Source of the DNA: Pseudomonas sp. P8_229
GTDB lineage: Bacteria; Pseudomonadota; Gammaproteobacteria; Pseudomonadales; Pseudomonadaceae
Assembly: GCF_034008635.1 (NCBI RefSeq)
Contig: NZ_CP125378.1
Coordinates: 5,704,501 to 5,768,500, forward strand
Direction: 5' to 3'
DNA: 64,000 bases
A program made the position numbers and the translations under genes. A model generated the notes under the pieces. The model was not told where the DNA came from, made no database searches, and saw only the letters and a program-made list of their open reading frames with translations. Below are positions 35,947-47,100 of the stretch, piece after piece; positions within the stretch are counted from its first letter, which is position 1, and the number at the start of each line of letters is the position of its first letter.

Positions 35947-36978
35947 GTGGAGTTTTTCACCGAATACGCCAGTTTCCTGGCCAAGACCGTAACCCTGGTG
36001 GTCGCCATTCTGGTGGTGCTGGCCAGTTTTGCTGCATTGCGCAGCAAGGGCCGGCGCAAGTCGGCAGGGCAGTTGCAGGTCAGCAAGCTCAATGATTTCT
36101 ACAAGGGCCTGCGTGAGCGCCTCGAGCAGACCCTGCTCGACAAGGATCAGCTCAAGGCCTTGCGCAAGGGGCAGGCCAAATCGGAAAAGACCGAGAAGAA
36201 GCAGAAGAGCAAACCCGAGGCCAAATCCCGGGTGTTCGTGCTCGATTTCGACGGTGACATCAAGGCATCGGCCACCGAGAGCCTGCGCCACGAAATCACC
36301 GCGCTGCTGACCCTCGCCACACCGAAGGACGAAGTGGTGCTGCGTCTGGAAAGCGGCGGCGGCATGGTGCACAGCTACGGCCTGGCATCGTCGCAACTGG
36401 CGCGTATCCGCGAGGCCGGGGTGCCATTGACCGTGTGCATCGACAAGGTCGCGGCCAGCGGCGGCTACATGATGGCGTGCATCGGCGAGAAGATCATCAG
36501 CGCGCCGTTCGCGATTCTCGGTTCGATCGGCGTGGTCGCGCAGTTGCCCAACGTCAACCGTTTGCTGAAAAAGCACGATATCGACTTTGAAGTCCTCACC
36601 GCCGGTGAGTACAAACGTACCTTGACGGTGTTTGGCGAAAACACCGAGAAGGGTCGGGAGAAGTTCCAGGAAGACCTCGACATCACCCATCAGTTGTTCA
36701 AAAACTTCGTGGCCCGCTATCGCCCGCAACTGGCGATTGACGACGTGGCTACCGGTGAGGTCTGGCTCGGCGTTGCAGCGCTGGACAAGCAACTGGTCGA
36801 TGAACTCAAGACCAGCGATGAATATCTGGCAGACCGGGCGAAAAAGGCTGAGGTCTACCACCTGCATTACGCCGAACGCAAAAGCCTGCAGGAGCGCATC
36901 GGCATGGCGGCCAGCGGATCGGTCGATCGTGTACTGCTGAGCTGGTGGAGTCGCCTGACGCAACAGCGCTTCTGGTAA
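35947..36978 (+). CDS. sohB: SohB, inner-membrane serine protease (S49 family)
   Basis: 343 residues from GTG 35947 with AAGGAG upstream. One N-terminal transmembrane helix (TVTLVVAILVVLASFAALRS) is followed by a charged Lys-rich linker and the S49 protease domain. The nucleophile is S171 in DKVAASGGYMMA and the general base is K223 in TAGEYKRTLTVFGE. SohB resembles a shorter SppA and is thought to act on membrane or periplasmic peptides. Confidence 0.95.
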   Translation: MEFFTEYASFLAKTVTLVVAILVVLASFAALRSKGRRKSAGQLQVSKLNDFYKGLRERLEQTLLDKDQLKALRKGQAKSEKTEKKQKSKPEAKSRVFVLDFDGDIKASATESLRHEITALLTLATPKDEVVLRLESGGGMVHSYGLASSQLARIREAGVPLTVCIDKVAASGGYMMACIGEKIISAPFAILGSIGVVAQLPNVNRLLKKHDIDFEVLTAGEYKRTLTVFGENTEKGREKFQEDLDITHQLFKNFVARYRPQLAIDDVATGEVWLGVAALDKQLVDELKTSDEYLADRAKKAEVYHLHYAERKSLQERIGMAASGSVDRVLLSWWSRLTQQRFW

Positions 36979-36991
36979 AACAGTCAGCCAC

Positions 36992-37021
36992 AAAAAACGC
37001 CGGTCAATGACCGGCGTTTTT
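36992..37021. terminator. Bidirectional terminator between sohB and the CysI operon
   Basis: AAAAACGCCGGTCA and TGACCGGCGTTTTT form a strong GC stem with a short loop, A-run before and T-run after. It serves the convergent sohB and DUF934 genes. Confidence 0.92.
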
Positions 37022-37044
37022 GTTTGTGCAGTAAACCCGAAAGC

Positions 37045-37539
37045 TTAGCGGCGACGGAACAGCGGCAGCGGTTCGTCGGTGGCAGCCTGATAGGTCACCG
37101 AGAAGTCCTTGAGACCTTCAAGGGCTTCGTACGGGTCTTTATCCGGGCGCACGGCAAAGGCATCAAAGCCACAACGGTGCATGTAGAACAACTGATCGCG
37201 CAGCACGTCGCCAATTGCTCGCAACTCACCTTTGAAACCATAACGGTCGCGCAGCAAGCGGGCGTTGGAGTAGTTGCGGCCGTCGGTGAACGCCGGGAAG
37301 TTCAAGGCAATCACCTGAAACTCGGCGACGTCTTCACCGATCTCTTCGGCTTCTTCATCGGCGTCCAGCCAGACACCCAGGCCGCCGTCGCGGGCCTTGA
37401 GCATGCGGCTGTGTTCGCGCCACAGTTGCAGCGGAACGATCAAGTCGTCGCAGTTGCTGATCTCGTCGATGTTGAAATCCTTGGGCAGCAAGTGCCAGGT
37501 TTCGTCGACGACCTCGTTGTTCTTAATGATTCGCTGCAT
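37045..37539 (-). CDS. DUF934 protein, sulfite-reductase partner
   Basis: 164 residues. Family motifs: FNIDEISNCDDLIVPLQLW, IALNFPAFTDGRNYSNARLL and GELRAIGDVLRDQLFYMHRC. It overlaps cysI by 17 bp on the same strand. DUF934 genes nearly always follow cysI in pseudomonads and are named as probable oxidoreductases in sulfite reduction; the exact role is not proven. I chose ATG 37539 over an upstream frame that would extend deeper into cysI. Confidence 0.9.
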   Translation of the reverse strand: MQRIIKNNEVVDETWHLLPKDFNIDEISNCDDLIVPLQLWREHSRMLKARDGGLGVWLDADEEAEEIGEDVAEFQVIALNFPAFTDGRNYSNARLLRDRYGFKGELRAIGDVLRDQLFYMHRCGFDAFAVRPDKDPYEALEGLKDFSVTYQAATDEPLPLFRRR

Positions 37540-39181
37540 AGACGCGTTCCTTGAAGAGGTCGATGCCAATACGCTGATAAGTGTCGATGAAGCGCTCGTC
37601 TTCGGTACGTTGTTCAACGTACACGTCGATCAGCTTCGAGATCACGTCAGGCATGGCTTCCTGAGCGAAGGACGGGCCGAGGATCTTGCCCAGGCTCGCA
37701 TCACGGCTGGCGCTGCCGCCGAGGGAGACCTGGTAGAACTCTTCACCTTTCTTGTCCACGCCGAGGATGCCGATATGGCCGACATGGTGGTGACCGCAGG
37801 CGTTCATGCAACCGGAGATGTTCAGGTCCAGCTCACCGATGTCGAACAGGTAGTCCAGGTCGTCGAAACGGCGTTGGATCGACTCGGCGATCGGGATCGA
37901 CTTGGCGTTGGCCAGCGAGCAGAAATCACCGCCAGGGCAGCAGATGATGTCGGTCAGCAGGCCGATGTTCGGCGTGGCGAAACCACCTTCACGCAGTTCG
38001 CCCCACAGGGTGAACAGCTGGCTTTGCTCGACGTCGGCCAGAATGATGTTCTGCTCGTGCGAGGTGCGCAGTTGGCCGAAGCTGTAGCGCTCGGCCAGAT
38101 CGGCGACGGCATCGAGCTGTTTGTCGGTGATGTCGCCCGGGGCAACGCCGGTCGGCTTCAGCGACAAGGTCACGGCCACATACCCCGGCTTCTTGTGCGC
38201 CAGGGTGTTGCGGCTGCGCCAGCGGGCGAAGCCCGGATGTTCTTGGTCGAGCTCGGCCAGAGCGGCAGTCTGGTTGTCCAGCGCCTTGTAGTCCGGGTCG
38301 ACGAAGTGCTTGGCGACGCGGTGCAGCTCGGCTTCGGTCAGCGTGGTCTGGCCACCGCGCAGGTGTTCCATTTCCGCGTCGACTTTCTGCGCAAACACTT
38401 CCGGCGTCAGTGCCTTGACGAGGATCTTGATCCGCGCCTTGTACTTGTTGTCGCGACGGCCATAGCGGTTGTAGACCCGCAGGATGGCGTCGAGGTAGCT
38501 CAGCAGGTCCTGCCACGGCAGGAACTCGTTGATGAACGCGCCGACCACCGGGGTACGGCCCAGGCCACCGCCGACCAGCACGCGGAAACCGAGTTCACCC
38601 GCTTCGTTGTGTACCGGCTCCAGGCCGATGTCGTGGACTTCAATGGCTGCACGGTCAGCGGTCGAACCGTTGACAGCGATCTTGAATTTACGCGGCAGGT
38701 AGGCGAATTCCGGGTGGAACGTGGTCCACTGACGGACGATTTCGCACCATGGGCGCGGGTCGATCAATTCGTCGGCCGCGACACCGGCGAACTGGTCGGT
38801 GGTGACGTTGCGCAGGCAGTTGCCGCTGGTCTGGATCGCGTGCATCTGCACGGTAGCTAGTTCAGCGAGGATGTCCGGGATGTCTTCCACCGCCGGCCAG
38901 TTGAACTGCACGTTCTGCCGGGTACTGATGTGGGCGTAGCCCTTGTCGTAGTCACGGGCAATCTTGGCCATCATGCGCGTCTGACGCGAAGTCAATTGGC
39001 CGTAAGGCACCGCCACGCGCAACATCGGCGCGAAACGCTGGATGTACAGGCCATTTTGCAGGCGCAGGGGGCGGAATTCTTCTTCGCTCAGCTCACCTGC
39101 CAGATAGCGTCGGGTCTGATCACGGAACTGCTTGACGCGGTCCTCGATGATCCGCTGATCGTACTCGTCGTATACGTACAT
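37523..39181 (-). CDS. cysI: Sulfite reductase hemoprotein, beta component
   Basis: 552 residues. It reduces sulfite to sulfide in assimilatory sulfur metabolism using a siroheme coupled to a 4Fe-4S cluster. The Cys ligands are visible in IICCPGGDFCSLANAKS and CMNACGHHHVGHIG. Sulfite/nitrite-reductase repeats appear twice (AHISTRQNVQFNWP and FGQLRTSHEQNIILADV). ATG 39181 (MYVYDEYDQRIIEDRVKQFR) is the family start. There is no flavoprotein subunit (cysJ) nearby, so electrons probably come from ferredoxin or a DUF934-linked partner. Confidence 0.94.
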   Translation of the reverse strand: MYVYDEYDQRIIEDRVKQFRDQTRRYLAGELSEEEFRPLRLQNGLYIQRFAPMLRVAVPYGQLTSRQTRMMAKIARDYDKGYAHISTRQNVQFNWPAVEDIPDILAELATVQMHAIQTSGNCLRNVTTDQFAGVAADELIDPRPWCEIVRQWTTFHPEFAYLPRKFKIAVNGSTADRAAIEVHDIGLEPVHNEAGELGFRVLVGGGLGRTPVVGAFINEFLPWQDLLSYLDAILRVYNRYGRRDNKYKARIKILVKALTPEVFAQKVDAEMEHLRGGQTTLTEAELHRVAKHFVDPDYKALDNQTAALAELDQEHPGFARWRSRNTLAHKKPGYVAVTLSLKPTGVAPGDITDKQLDAVADLAERYSFGQLRTSHEQNIILADVEQSQLFTLWGELREGGFATPNIGLLTDIICCPGGDFCSLANAKSIPIAESIQRRFDDLDYLFDIGELDLNISGCMNACGHHHVGHIGILGVDKKGEEFYQVSLGGSASRDASLGKILGPSFAQEAMPDVISKLIDVYVEQRTEDERFIDTYQRIGIDLFKERVYAANH

Positions 39182-39474
39182 ATAAGTCCTGTTCTCAGGC
39201 TTTGGGCTACTCGGAAAACGCTGCGTTTTCGCTTGCTGGAGTCCGAAGGTGCCTCTGCAATTCTGCGCGCACGGCCGCGCACTCCCTAACGGAGCCGGGG
39301 CAATATACCCGTTTGCAGTTATGCGCAAAAGTGATGTTTGAGTATATGTAAAGAACCAAATCGCCTAACGAGAATGGCTGTCAACTAACCCACATTTGTC
39401 GTGCGGACAATCATCGTCTTAACTGTGGTCGAGTCTTTCTGCAATCACCGATAAAACCGACAAGAGGCGATGCA

Positions 39475-39588
39475 ATGAGCAACCCGACCAAGGCAAGAAA
39501 AAGCGATAGCAGTGTCGATGCGTGGGCCATTTTGTTCCTGATCATTCTCGTTGTAGGGACAGCGGTATTCTGGGTCAGTCATCAGTAA
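39475..39588 (+). CDS. 37-residue single-pass membrane protein
   Basis: ATG 39475, ribosome binding site AAGAGG, stop at 39586-39588. The sequence starts MSNPTKARKSDSSVDAW, then one hydrophobic helix (AILFLIILVVGTAVFW), ending VSHQ. Positively charged N-terminus with a single helix indicates a small inner-membrane protein with the N-terminus inside. No known family recognised. Confidence 0.55.
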   Translation: MSNPTKARKSDSSVDAWAILFLIILVVGTAVFWVSHQ

Positions 39589-39643
39589 ACGACTCATCCG
39601 GGTCCGCTGCCGACAGATTGTCGGACAAATAACGGGATCAGGC

Positions 39644-39673
39644 GTCAATAGCCGCTGGTTCGAGGGCTATAAT
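39644..39673 (+). promoter_or_regulatory. Candidate promoter for the periplasmic binding protein gene
   Basis: A perfect TATAAT at 39668-39673, with a weak -35 (GTCAAT, 39644-39649) 18 bp upstream. It is 26 bp before ATG 39700, which leaves a short leader. Confidence 0.45.
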
Positions 39674-39699
39674 GCGCGGCCATTTTTCCTTGGGCCCGG

Positions 39700-40779
39700 A
39701 TGTTCATGTTGAAGATTTTCCACCTCGCTCTGCTGCTTTTCGGCATGGTTCTGGGAACCTGCGCGCGGGCGGAATCGGTGCTTTTTCTGAATCCGGGCTC
39801 GACCGAAGAAGCCTTCTGGGTCAGCTATTCGCAATTCATGCAGGCCGCCGCCCGCGATCTGGGCATCGATTTGCAGATCCTCTATTCCCAGCGTCAGCCG
39901 GAACTCACTCTGGCTCAAGCGCGCCTCGCATTGCAGGGCGCCAATCGCCCCGACTATCTGATGTTCGTCAATGAACAATACGTCGCGCCACAGATTCTGC
40001 GCATGGCCCAGGACAGCGGCGTGAAGCTGTTCATGGTCAACGCGGTGCTGACGCCTGATCAGGAAGCCCTGGTGGGAGACCGTCCCGACCGCATTGGCAG
40101 TCTGATTCCCAACGACGAAGAGGGTGGATATCTGATGATGAAGGCACTGATTCAGGTGCATCCGCCGGTTGAAAATGGCGAACAGATTGAAGCGCTGGCC
40201 TTTTCCGGATTGAAAATCACACCGTCGGCACAACTGCGCGAGCGGGGTATGCAGCGTGCCTTGGCCGAGCATCCGCAGGTCCGGTTGCGGCAACTGGTCT
40301 ACAGCGGTTGGACTCAACAGCGCGCTTATGAGCAGGCCAGGCAATTGGTCAAGCGTTATCCCGACGTATCGCTGGTGTGGTCGGCCAATGATGAAATGGC
40401 CTTCGGTGCGATGAGGGCTTTTTCCGAAGCAGGGAAGCGGCCTGGCAGCGATGTTTTTTTCAGTGCGGTCAACACTTCGCCCGCTGCGCTGCAAGCCGTT
40501 ATCGATGGGCGTCTGAGCGCGCTGGTGGGTGGGCACTTCACCTTGGGGGGGTGGGCACTGGTCGAGTTGCACGATCATGAGTCGGGTGTCGATCTGGATC
40601 GATACGGGGGGCGTGACCGGCAGATTCCGTTGCTGCAATTGATCGACAAATCCCAGGCCCGACAACTGCTGGCGATGGGCAAATCGCCCAACTATGGCGT
40701 GAACTTCCGCCAGCTTTCAGCCAAGGGCAAGCCGGCCTCGTACCGTTACCCGTTCGGCCTGCAAACGCTGATGCACTGA
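39700..40779 (+). CDS. Orphan periplasmic sugar-type binding protein (PBP1 family)
   Basis: 359 residues with a Sec signal ending CARAES. The body is a type I periplasmic-binding fold: VLFLNPGSTEEAFWVSYSQF, PDVSLVWSANDEMAFGAMRA, and a hinge region VGGHFTLGGWALVELHDHE. No permease or ATPase follows, and there is no membrane domain in it. It could serve a transporter elsewhere, or be a sensory partner of a membrane signalling protein. Start may be ATG 39706. Confidence 0.83.
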   Translation: MFMLKIFHLALLLFGMVLGTCARAESVLFLNPGSTEEAFWVSYSQFMQAAARDLGIDLQILYSQRQPELTLAQARLALQGANRPDYLMFVNEQYVAPQILRMAQDSGVKLFMVNAVLTPDQEALVGDRPDRIGSLIPNDEEGGYLMMKALIQVHPPVENGEQIEALAFSGLKITPSAQLRERGMQRALAEHPQVRLRQLVYSGWTQQRAYEQARQLVKRYPDVSLVWSANDEMAFGAMRAFSEAGKRPGSDVFFSAVNTSPAALQAVIDGRLSALVGGHFTLGGWALVELHDHESGVDLDRYGGRDRQIPLLQLIDKSQARQLLAMGKSPNYGVNFRQLSAKGKPASYRYPFGLQTLMH

Positions 40780-40785
40780 GCGACG

Positions 40786-41004
40786 TCAAACCCCGGCGAA
40801 ATGCAGCACCAGTTTGACGATGGCAAACAGTGTCAGGGCGAACACCGCAGTGAACAGAATGCCCAGGATCAGGAAATGGCTGGGCTTGCCATGGGTGAAG
40901 TCCCTGGCCCGGTTTTTCCCGCTCTGCACCCCGAATGCCGCAGCCATGACGCTGTGCAGCATCTGCCAGAAGGTTGGCGGTTTGTTGTCGACTGGATCGT
41001 CCAT
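40786..41004 (-). CDS. DUF2970 small membrane protein
   Basis: 72 residues. It contains PTFWQMLHSVMAAAFGVQSG, a charged loop KNRARDFTHGKPSHF, then one strong transmembrane helix (LILGILFTAVFALTLFAIVK). This matches DUF2970, a proteobacterial family of unknown function. Convergent with the binding-protein gene, 6 bp apart. Confidence 0.85.
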   Translation of the reverse strand: MDDPVDNKPPTFWQMLHSVMAAAFGVQSGKNRARDFTHGKPSHFLILGILFTAVFALTLFAIVKLVLHFAGV

Positions 41005-41182
41005 AAATCCCCCGTCTGTTTAGGTTCCCCTGAGAGCATAGCCAACCTGTCGGATTGTGCCGTTGCCACCGCGTCACTGCAGACGCAGTCGGTAACAACT
41101 CGCGACCGAAGCGATAACTATGTACCGCAGTCAGCCGAGGCGGAAATGGTGTTCTGTCGTTCCATTTTTCAGGAGCGACAGA

Positions 41183-44100
41183 ATGTCCATTCATCCCCCG
41201 ACGCAGCCGGCAGTGGCGAAGAATTCTCGCAGCCCGTTGCCTGTTGAAACGAAGGTTGTGGCCAGCGCGAGTATTCACGGCAAGCGCCTTGAGCACGTGG
41301 TGCCCGGCTGGCTGATCGATGCCAGCGCCGAACGTCGTGCCCATATCAAACGTGCCGGCACGCAGTTGCCGCAGTGGTATCAGCAGTTGTCTGCTGAGCA
41401 ATTACGCGACGTGCAGGCGCGCGTCACTGAAAGCTTTCTTGCCCAGTCACGGCTGGACAAGACGATGGCGGCGCTTGAGAGCATCGAGGCATTTGCCGAG
41501 GCGCAACTGATAAAAGCGCTTAAAGATCAATTCAATGTCGAGCTCGACGTCAACAAAACCCTGTTGTGTCTCAGGCACGCTCTGGAAGTCAGTGCACTGG
41601 AAATCGAGGTGTCCAGTTTTGAAGTATTGAAACTCTCACTGCTGCAGGCAGCCCTGCATAATTTCGAAGCGGCGGAATGCGAAGAGGGGGCCTTTCATCG
41701 CGAATCCGGGTTTGTCGTAGAGACGTCGAACCCCGGTACATTCCAGGCTGTGACGGCCGAGATCACCGTCAGTCAGTTTCTGTCGCTGTGTCGTACGCTG
41801 GATATTGGTGCCCGATACCAGACGCGCGTGAAAGCGTTCTTTCAGACGGCCAGCGCATTGCGCGAGCAATTCATCAGCAGCCAGAAAACCGCACTGCGCG
41901 CAGCTGCCGAGCAGGCCCTGCTGAAGCAGGACATCGAACCGGACGACTATAGAATGATTCTGTCGGTCGTCGACGGTGAGATTCATCCGCGTGTTGGCGA
42001 GAAACCTGTGTGGTTTCGCGACCTGAGCCTGATGAAACACCGGATGACCGGTTGTGTGGTGTTCAGCATCAGCGAACGCAATCGCTACACCAACGAGTTC
42101 ATCGTCTACATCCCCCATGATCCGGAACATCCGCTCAAACGCTACACCTCAGCGCAGATGCGCGAAGTATTCAAACGCAAATTCACGGCGCCTGACGCTG
42201 TGCCTTCGAATGAGGCGGCGACGGCCTATCAGCGCTTTTTCAGTCAGTTCGTGGCCTATGCCGACCGTCCTTATTACTTCAGTCAATTCACCCGATCTTC
42301 GGCGGACGCACCGGTAGATCCGTTGCGTTCGATCTGGGTGAAAGTCATCCAGATGATTCCACCGTTCTCTGCTCTTACACAGATCAAGGAGCTGCCGCCC
42401 GAGCGTCCGGGCAAACGTGAACCGGAGGAAGATCCCTATCTCAATCCGTTCGGCATTGTCCGCAAAGGCGTGGCGGGTATCTGGGCGGCCAATACCGATC
42501 TGTGGCAGTACCTCTATGAACAGCACAGCGACAAGTTCATCGCCGATGCGCGTGCTCACGCCGTACCGACGGCAGACGTTGACGCGAATGTCCGCGCAAA
42601 AAGGCTCAATCATTTGCTGGAATTCGGCATGTTCGCGCTGAACATGGTGTCGATGTTCGTACCGGTGCTGGGCGAGATCATGATGACGGTGATGGCCGGT
42701 CAGTTGCTGTACGAGTCGCTCGAGGGCGCTGTCGAATGGACTGAAGGTGATCGTCAGGCCGCCAAGGGGCACCTGGTCGATGTGGCGGAAAACCTCGCGT
42801 TGATCGGGGTCATGGCCGGTGTCGGAAAAGGCCTTGGCAGACTGAGCGCGGCCAAGCCCGTCGCGGTGATCGAGAGCGCTGAACTGATTGAGCGCCCCGA
42901 CGGCCAGTGGCGGTTATGGACACCTGACATTGCGTCCTATGAAAGCCCTGCAGGATTGAATCCAGCGTCTGTCCCGGATGCGCAAGGCCTGCATCGATTG
43001 AATGGCAAGACGTACATTCGCCAGCAGGGCAGGGTCTACCAGACGCACTTCGACGAACAGTTGAACCAATGGCGCATTCTCCATCCGAACGATGCTTCAG
43101 CCTTTCAACCTATCCTCGAACACAATCGTCTGGGGGCCTGGCGGCATACGCTGGAGCGGCCGCTGAGCTGGGATCGATTGACTTTGTTGCGACGCATGGG
43201 CCATTGCACCGAAGCCTTTTCCGACGAGCAATTGCTCAATATCGCGGATGTCAGTGGCGTCAGTGATGACGCTCTGCGCCAAATGCACATGGATCATTTG
43301 CCTGTACCTCTGGCGTTGGCCGATACCTTGCGCCTGTTCGAGGCTGATCAGGGCGTGATCCGGATCATCGACCAGATCGAGCAAGGCACCAGCCTTGACG
43401 CCCAGTTCCTGCGGGCATTGCCGTTGCTGCCGCAAATGCCACGCTGGCCAGCCGGGCGCGTACTTGAGATCTTCGACGGCCCGGATTGGTCCGGAGCTAG
43501 CGTCAAGCATGGCACTGAGGCGTTATTGCCGGGTGACAGTATCAAGGCACCGATCCGGATCACTCGCGCCGATGTCCTGAGTGAACAGATGCCCGGGCGT
43601 ATTCTGGATACGCTGGATGAGCCGGAGATTATCCGGTTGCTGGGGGCTGAAGCGGCCCGTGTCAATGAAGCCCGACCAGTTGAATTCAGGAAGCAGTTGG
43701 CGGATTTCCTGAAGACCCGTCAGCCGGCGATGTTCGAGCAACTCTATGCTGAGCCGCATTCGCACGAACCACGGGTTGCCAGACTGCAACGGGCGACGCC
43801 CGGGTTGGGCAGCCCGGCAGCCATCAGAGTGTTGCTGCAGGCAGACGCCGAGGAGCTGGCGCGTCTGGACAGTGGCAGGCGCGTGCCTCTGAGGCTGCTG
43901 GAAGCGTCGCGAGATTACGCGCAGCGCAGGCGCTTCGATCATGCCGTCGCCGGGCTGCACATGGAAAACCTGGCGTCGGCCGAGAGCCGGTGGCTGGCTT
44001 TTCGGGTGCTGGAAAGACTCCCTGGCTGGTCGCCCGATGTACGTCTGGAAGTGCGCGAGAACAGCACCCATGGGCCGTTGATCGATAGTCTCGGCGATGA

Positions 44101-47100
44101 AAGCACCCACCCGCTCAAATATCTGGTCAAACGGGGGCCTTCCTATCAGGCCTTCAACGAACGTGCAGAGGAACTCAACGGCATTCCTCGCCAGGGCGAT
44201 AACTTTTTCGCCTCGGTCATGCATGCCTTGCCTGACAAGTCCCGCCAGGCCTTGGGGCTTGCCGACGTCAGTCAGAGTGCTTCTCTGCGTCGACTGGTGA
44301 TTGACCATGCCCATCAACATCGCTCTGAACTGGCCCGGTTGGCCGGCAAGCGCCATGGCGTCAGCAAACCCTTCAAACCGGCACTGCGCGTGCCGGGGCA
44401 TGGCCTCGGTTATTACGCCAGTGGACGCGGGCAGGGCGTTAATCCGCTGCTGGTGCCACGGGTGCAGAATGTCTATCCAACCCTCACCGATCAGCAGGCG
44501 GGCGGGTTCATTCTTCAGCAACTGGCGTCGGGCAAGAGCGACGCACAAATCTATGAGCTACTGCAAAGGCGTACCCGCGAATGGCAAGCGCTTGAGGCGA
44601 CACTGGCCGAATGGGAGGGCCAACCGACACCGGAACCCACGCTGCAATCGATGATTGGTGGCAAGTCCAGCGTCGTGCACAACATCAAGCAGAGCTGGCG
44701 AACTTCACCGCTGGCGCACGTCCATCCACGTTTCGGCCAGTTGGACTTAGTATGTGATGAGGCACTACCGCTTCTGACAGCAGACTTTTCTCACGTACGT
44801 GAGCTGAATGTACGCGGTCGCTGCATCACCGATACCAATGCCGACGTGCTGCTGGGCGTTTTCCCGCATCTGGAGAAACTGACCATCAATGCGACAAGCG
44901 AGACGTTCAGCAATGTCCCGCAAGCCTTGCAGGGCATGGAGCGGCTGACCAGTCTGACGCTTTACAGCGCGGTCCCGTTTGCCGCTGACATGCCGGCACG
45001 GTTGGGCAGGCTGGCCCGAATTGAGGAACTGACAGTCTGTTCGTCGGGTTACCAGCCGATTGCCTTCGACGTCAGCCCGTTGCACAAACTGCGCAAGCTG
45101 GAGATCGTCGCCTATTCCTTGCTCGAATGGCCGGCCGGGGTACTTGAACTGCCTGATCTCGAACGCCTGAACCTCAAGGACACCGGGATCAGCACCTTGC
45201 CCGCAGGGCTGCTCGAGGGGCACGAAAAGTTGTGGTCGGGGTTGTCACTTGACTGGTCGAAGTTCTCCCGCGAAAACTTCAAGGTCGCCTATGAGTACGT
45301 CAAGACACATCCCGAGCATCTTATTGACCGCGAAGCGATGGTCCGGGATTACTGCAAAGGCGAATTGAAGCGTCTGGGCGAAGGCTTGAGCGCGTCGCCG
45401 CAGAGCATCTTCGACCGCTTCTTTGAGCAGTGGCCTGACGAGCAGCAACGATACGCAGCCATCGAAACCGTGAGCGAGCAGTTTGCAACCCTCGACAGGC
45501 AGCTTGTTGACTGGTTGCAAACGGGCATGGCCTCGCAAGAGTCAATCAGGGAGATAATCGGGCGATCCAACGCGACGCATGCCATCAGAACCAGTTGGCG
45601 CAAGGGACTTTTCAAACGCTATGGTTCAACGGTATCCGCCTCGACGCTGGACTTGTCGGGGTTGATGCTCAGCGAGCTTCCGCAATTGCCTGCCGATGCA
45701 TTCTCACATGTACGTACCTTGCTTCTGTTGGGCCAGCGAGTAGATGCCTTGCAACTGCGCGGCTTCCTGGCGGCCTTTCGGGAGGTGCAGACGCTCGACC
45801 TGAGCGACAACGCCCTGCATGAGTTGCCGATTGAACGGGGTAGCCTTGCGAGGCTGTCACGGTTGGATCTCTCCAATAATCTGTTGACGGACACGCCCCG
45901 GTTGCAGCAAGGCCTGGAATCAATGCCGGCCCTTGAATATCTCGATTTGCACAACAACCCTCTGACCGGACTGACCGTCGCTGGCATGACGCGCTTGAAA
46001 GCGCTGAACTTGCAAGGCACGGATCTGCAAACCTGGCCTGCGGGTGCTGAAGCGCTCGCTCAGCTGACCTGGGTGGACTTGCGCAACAGCAAGATCACCA
46101 CGCTGCCTCAAGCGTTTCTGGACAGCCATGCCGTGCTCAACAGCAATCTGACCGGTAACCCTTTGACGCCAGCCGCGACGGCAGCGCTGCGTGCTGTGCA
46201 ACAGCGGATCGAGTTTGACTTCGGGCTGCCCGAGGGGGCGCTGCAAGCATTTGCCAATGAGCCGGTCCCGCTGACGTTTCCTCCAGCGGAGAGTGGACTC
46301 TCGATTGCCAGGCAATTGCTGCCATATCCCCACGCGGCGGCAGGCGAAGGTGAGACGTTGATGATCAACAGTCTTCAGCGCATGCAGCCGGCCTTCAGTG
46401 CCGAACAAGCATCGCAGTTGATTGAGCAGATGCGCGCCAGCGGAGCGACCAACGCTGAAACGGGTGCTCGAATCGGCGCCTGGAACCAGACTTTTGATAC
46501 GCTGGTGCGCCAACTGAATGGCTGGCTTTACACCCGCGAGACCCGTGGAACAGACTGGGTCATCTCCTCGCAGACCCGCAGTCTGGCGGCCTGGCGAATC
46601 CTCACCTGTTGGCGGGCAAGGTTGCCCAACCTGCAAGGTGTGACGCAAGCCGTGCTGGATCTGCACGGGTTGCAATTGGGAGATATCCCGGCGCTACCAG
46701 ACGACTTTGCGCATGTCCGCACGCTCAACCTGACAGGGACGAGGCTGAGTGCCGAGGGCGCCAGCGGTTTTCTCGCAGCCTTTACTCAGTTACGGACTCT
46801 GGAGCTTGGCGGCAATGAGCTGGAGGCTGTACCTCAATCGGTGCGCAACATGTCTGCGCTGGAGCGGCTGGAGCTTTCCAGTAACCGTTTCTACGATTCC
46901 GAGCACTTGTATGAGGCCCTTTCCGGTCTGGAACATCTGACCTGGCTGGATGTGAGTTACAACAACCTGGAGTCGTTCGATGTCAATTATTTCGGGCGAC
47001 TGGAAGCGCTCGATTTGCGCAACAACAATCTGTTCATCTGGCCCGAAGGTGCGTTGCAGGCGGAGCATCTGCGCATGCTCAATCTGAGCCGCAACGACAT

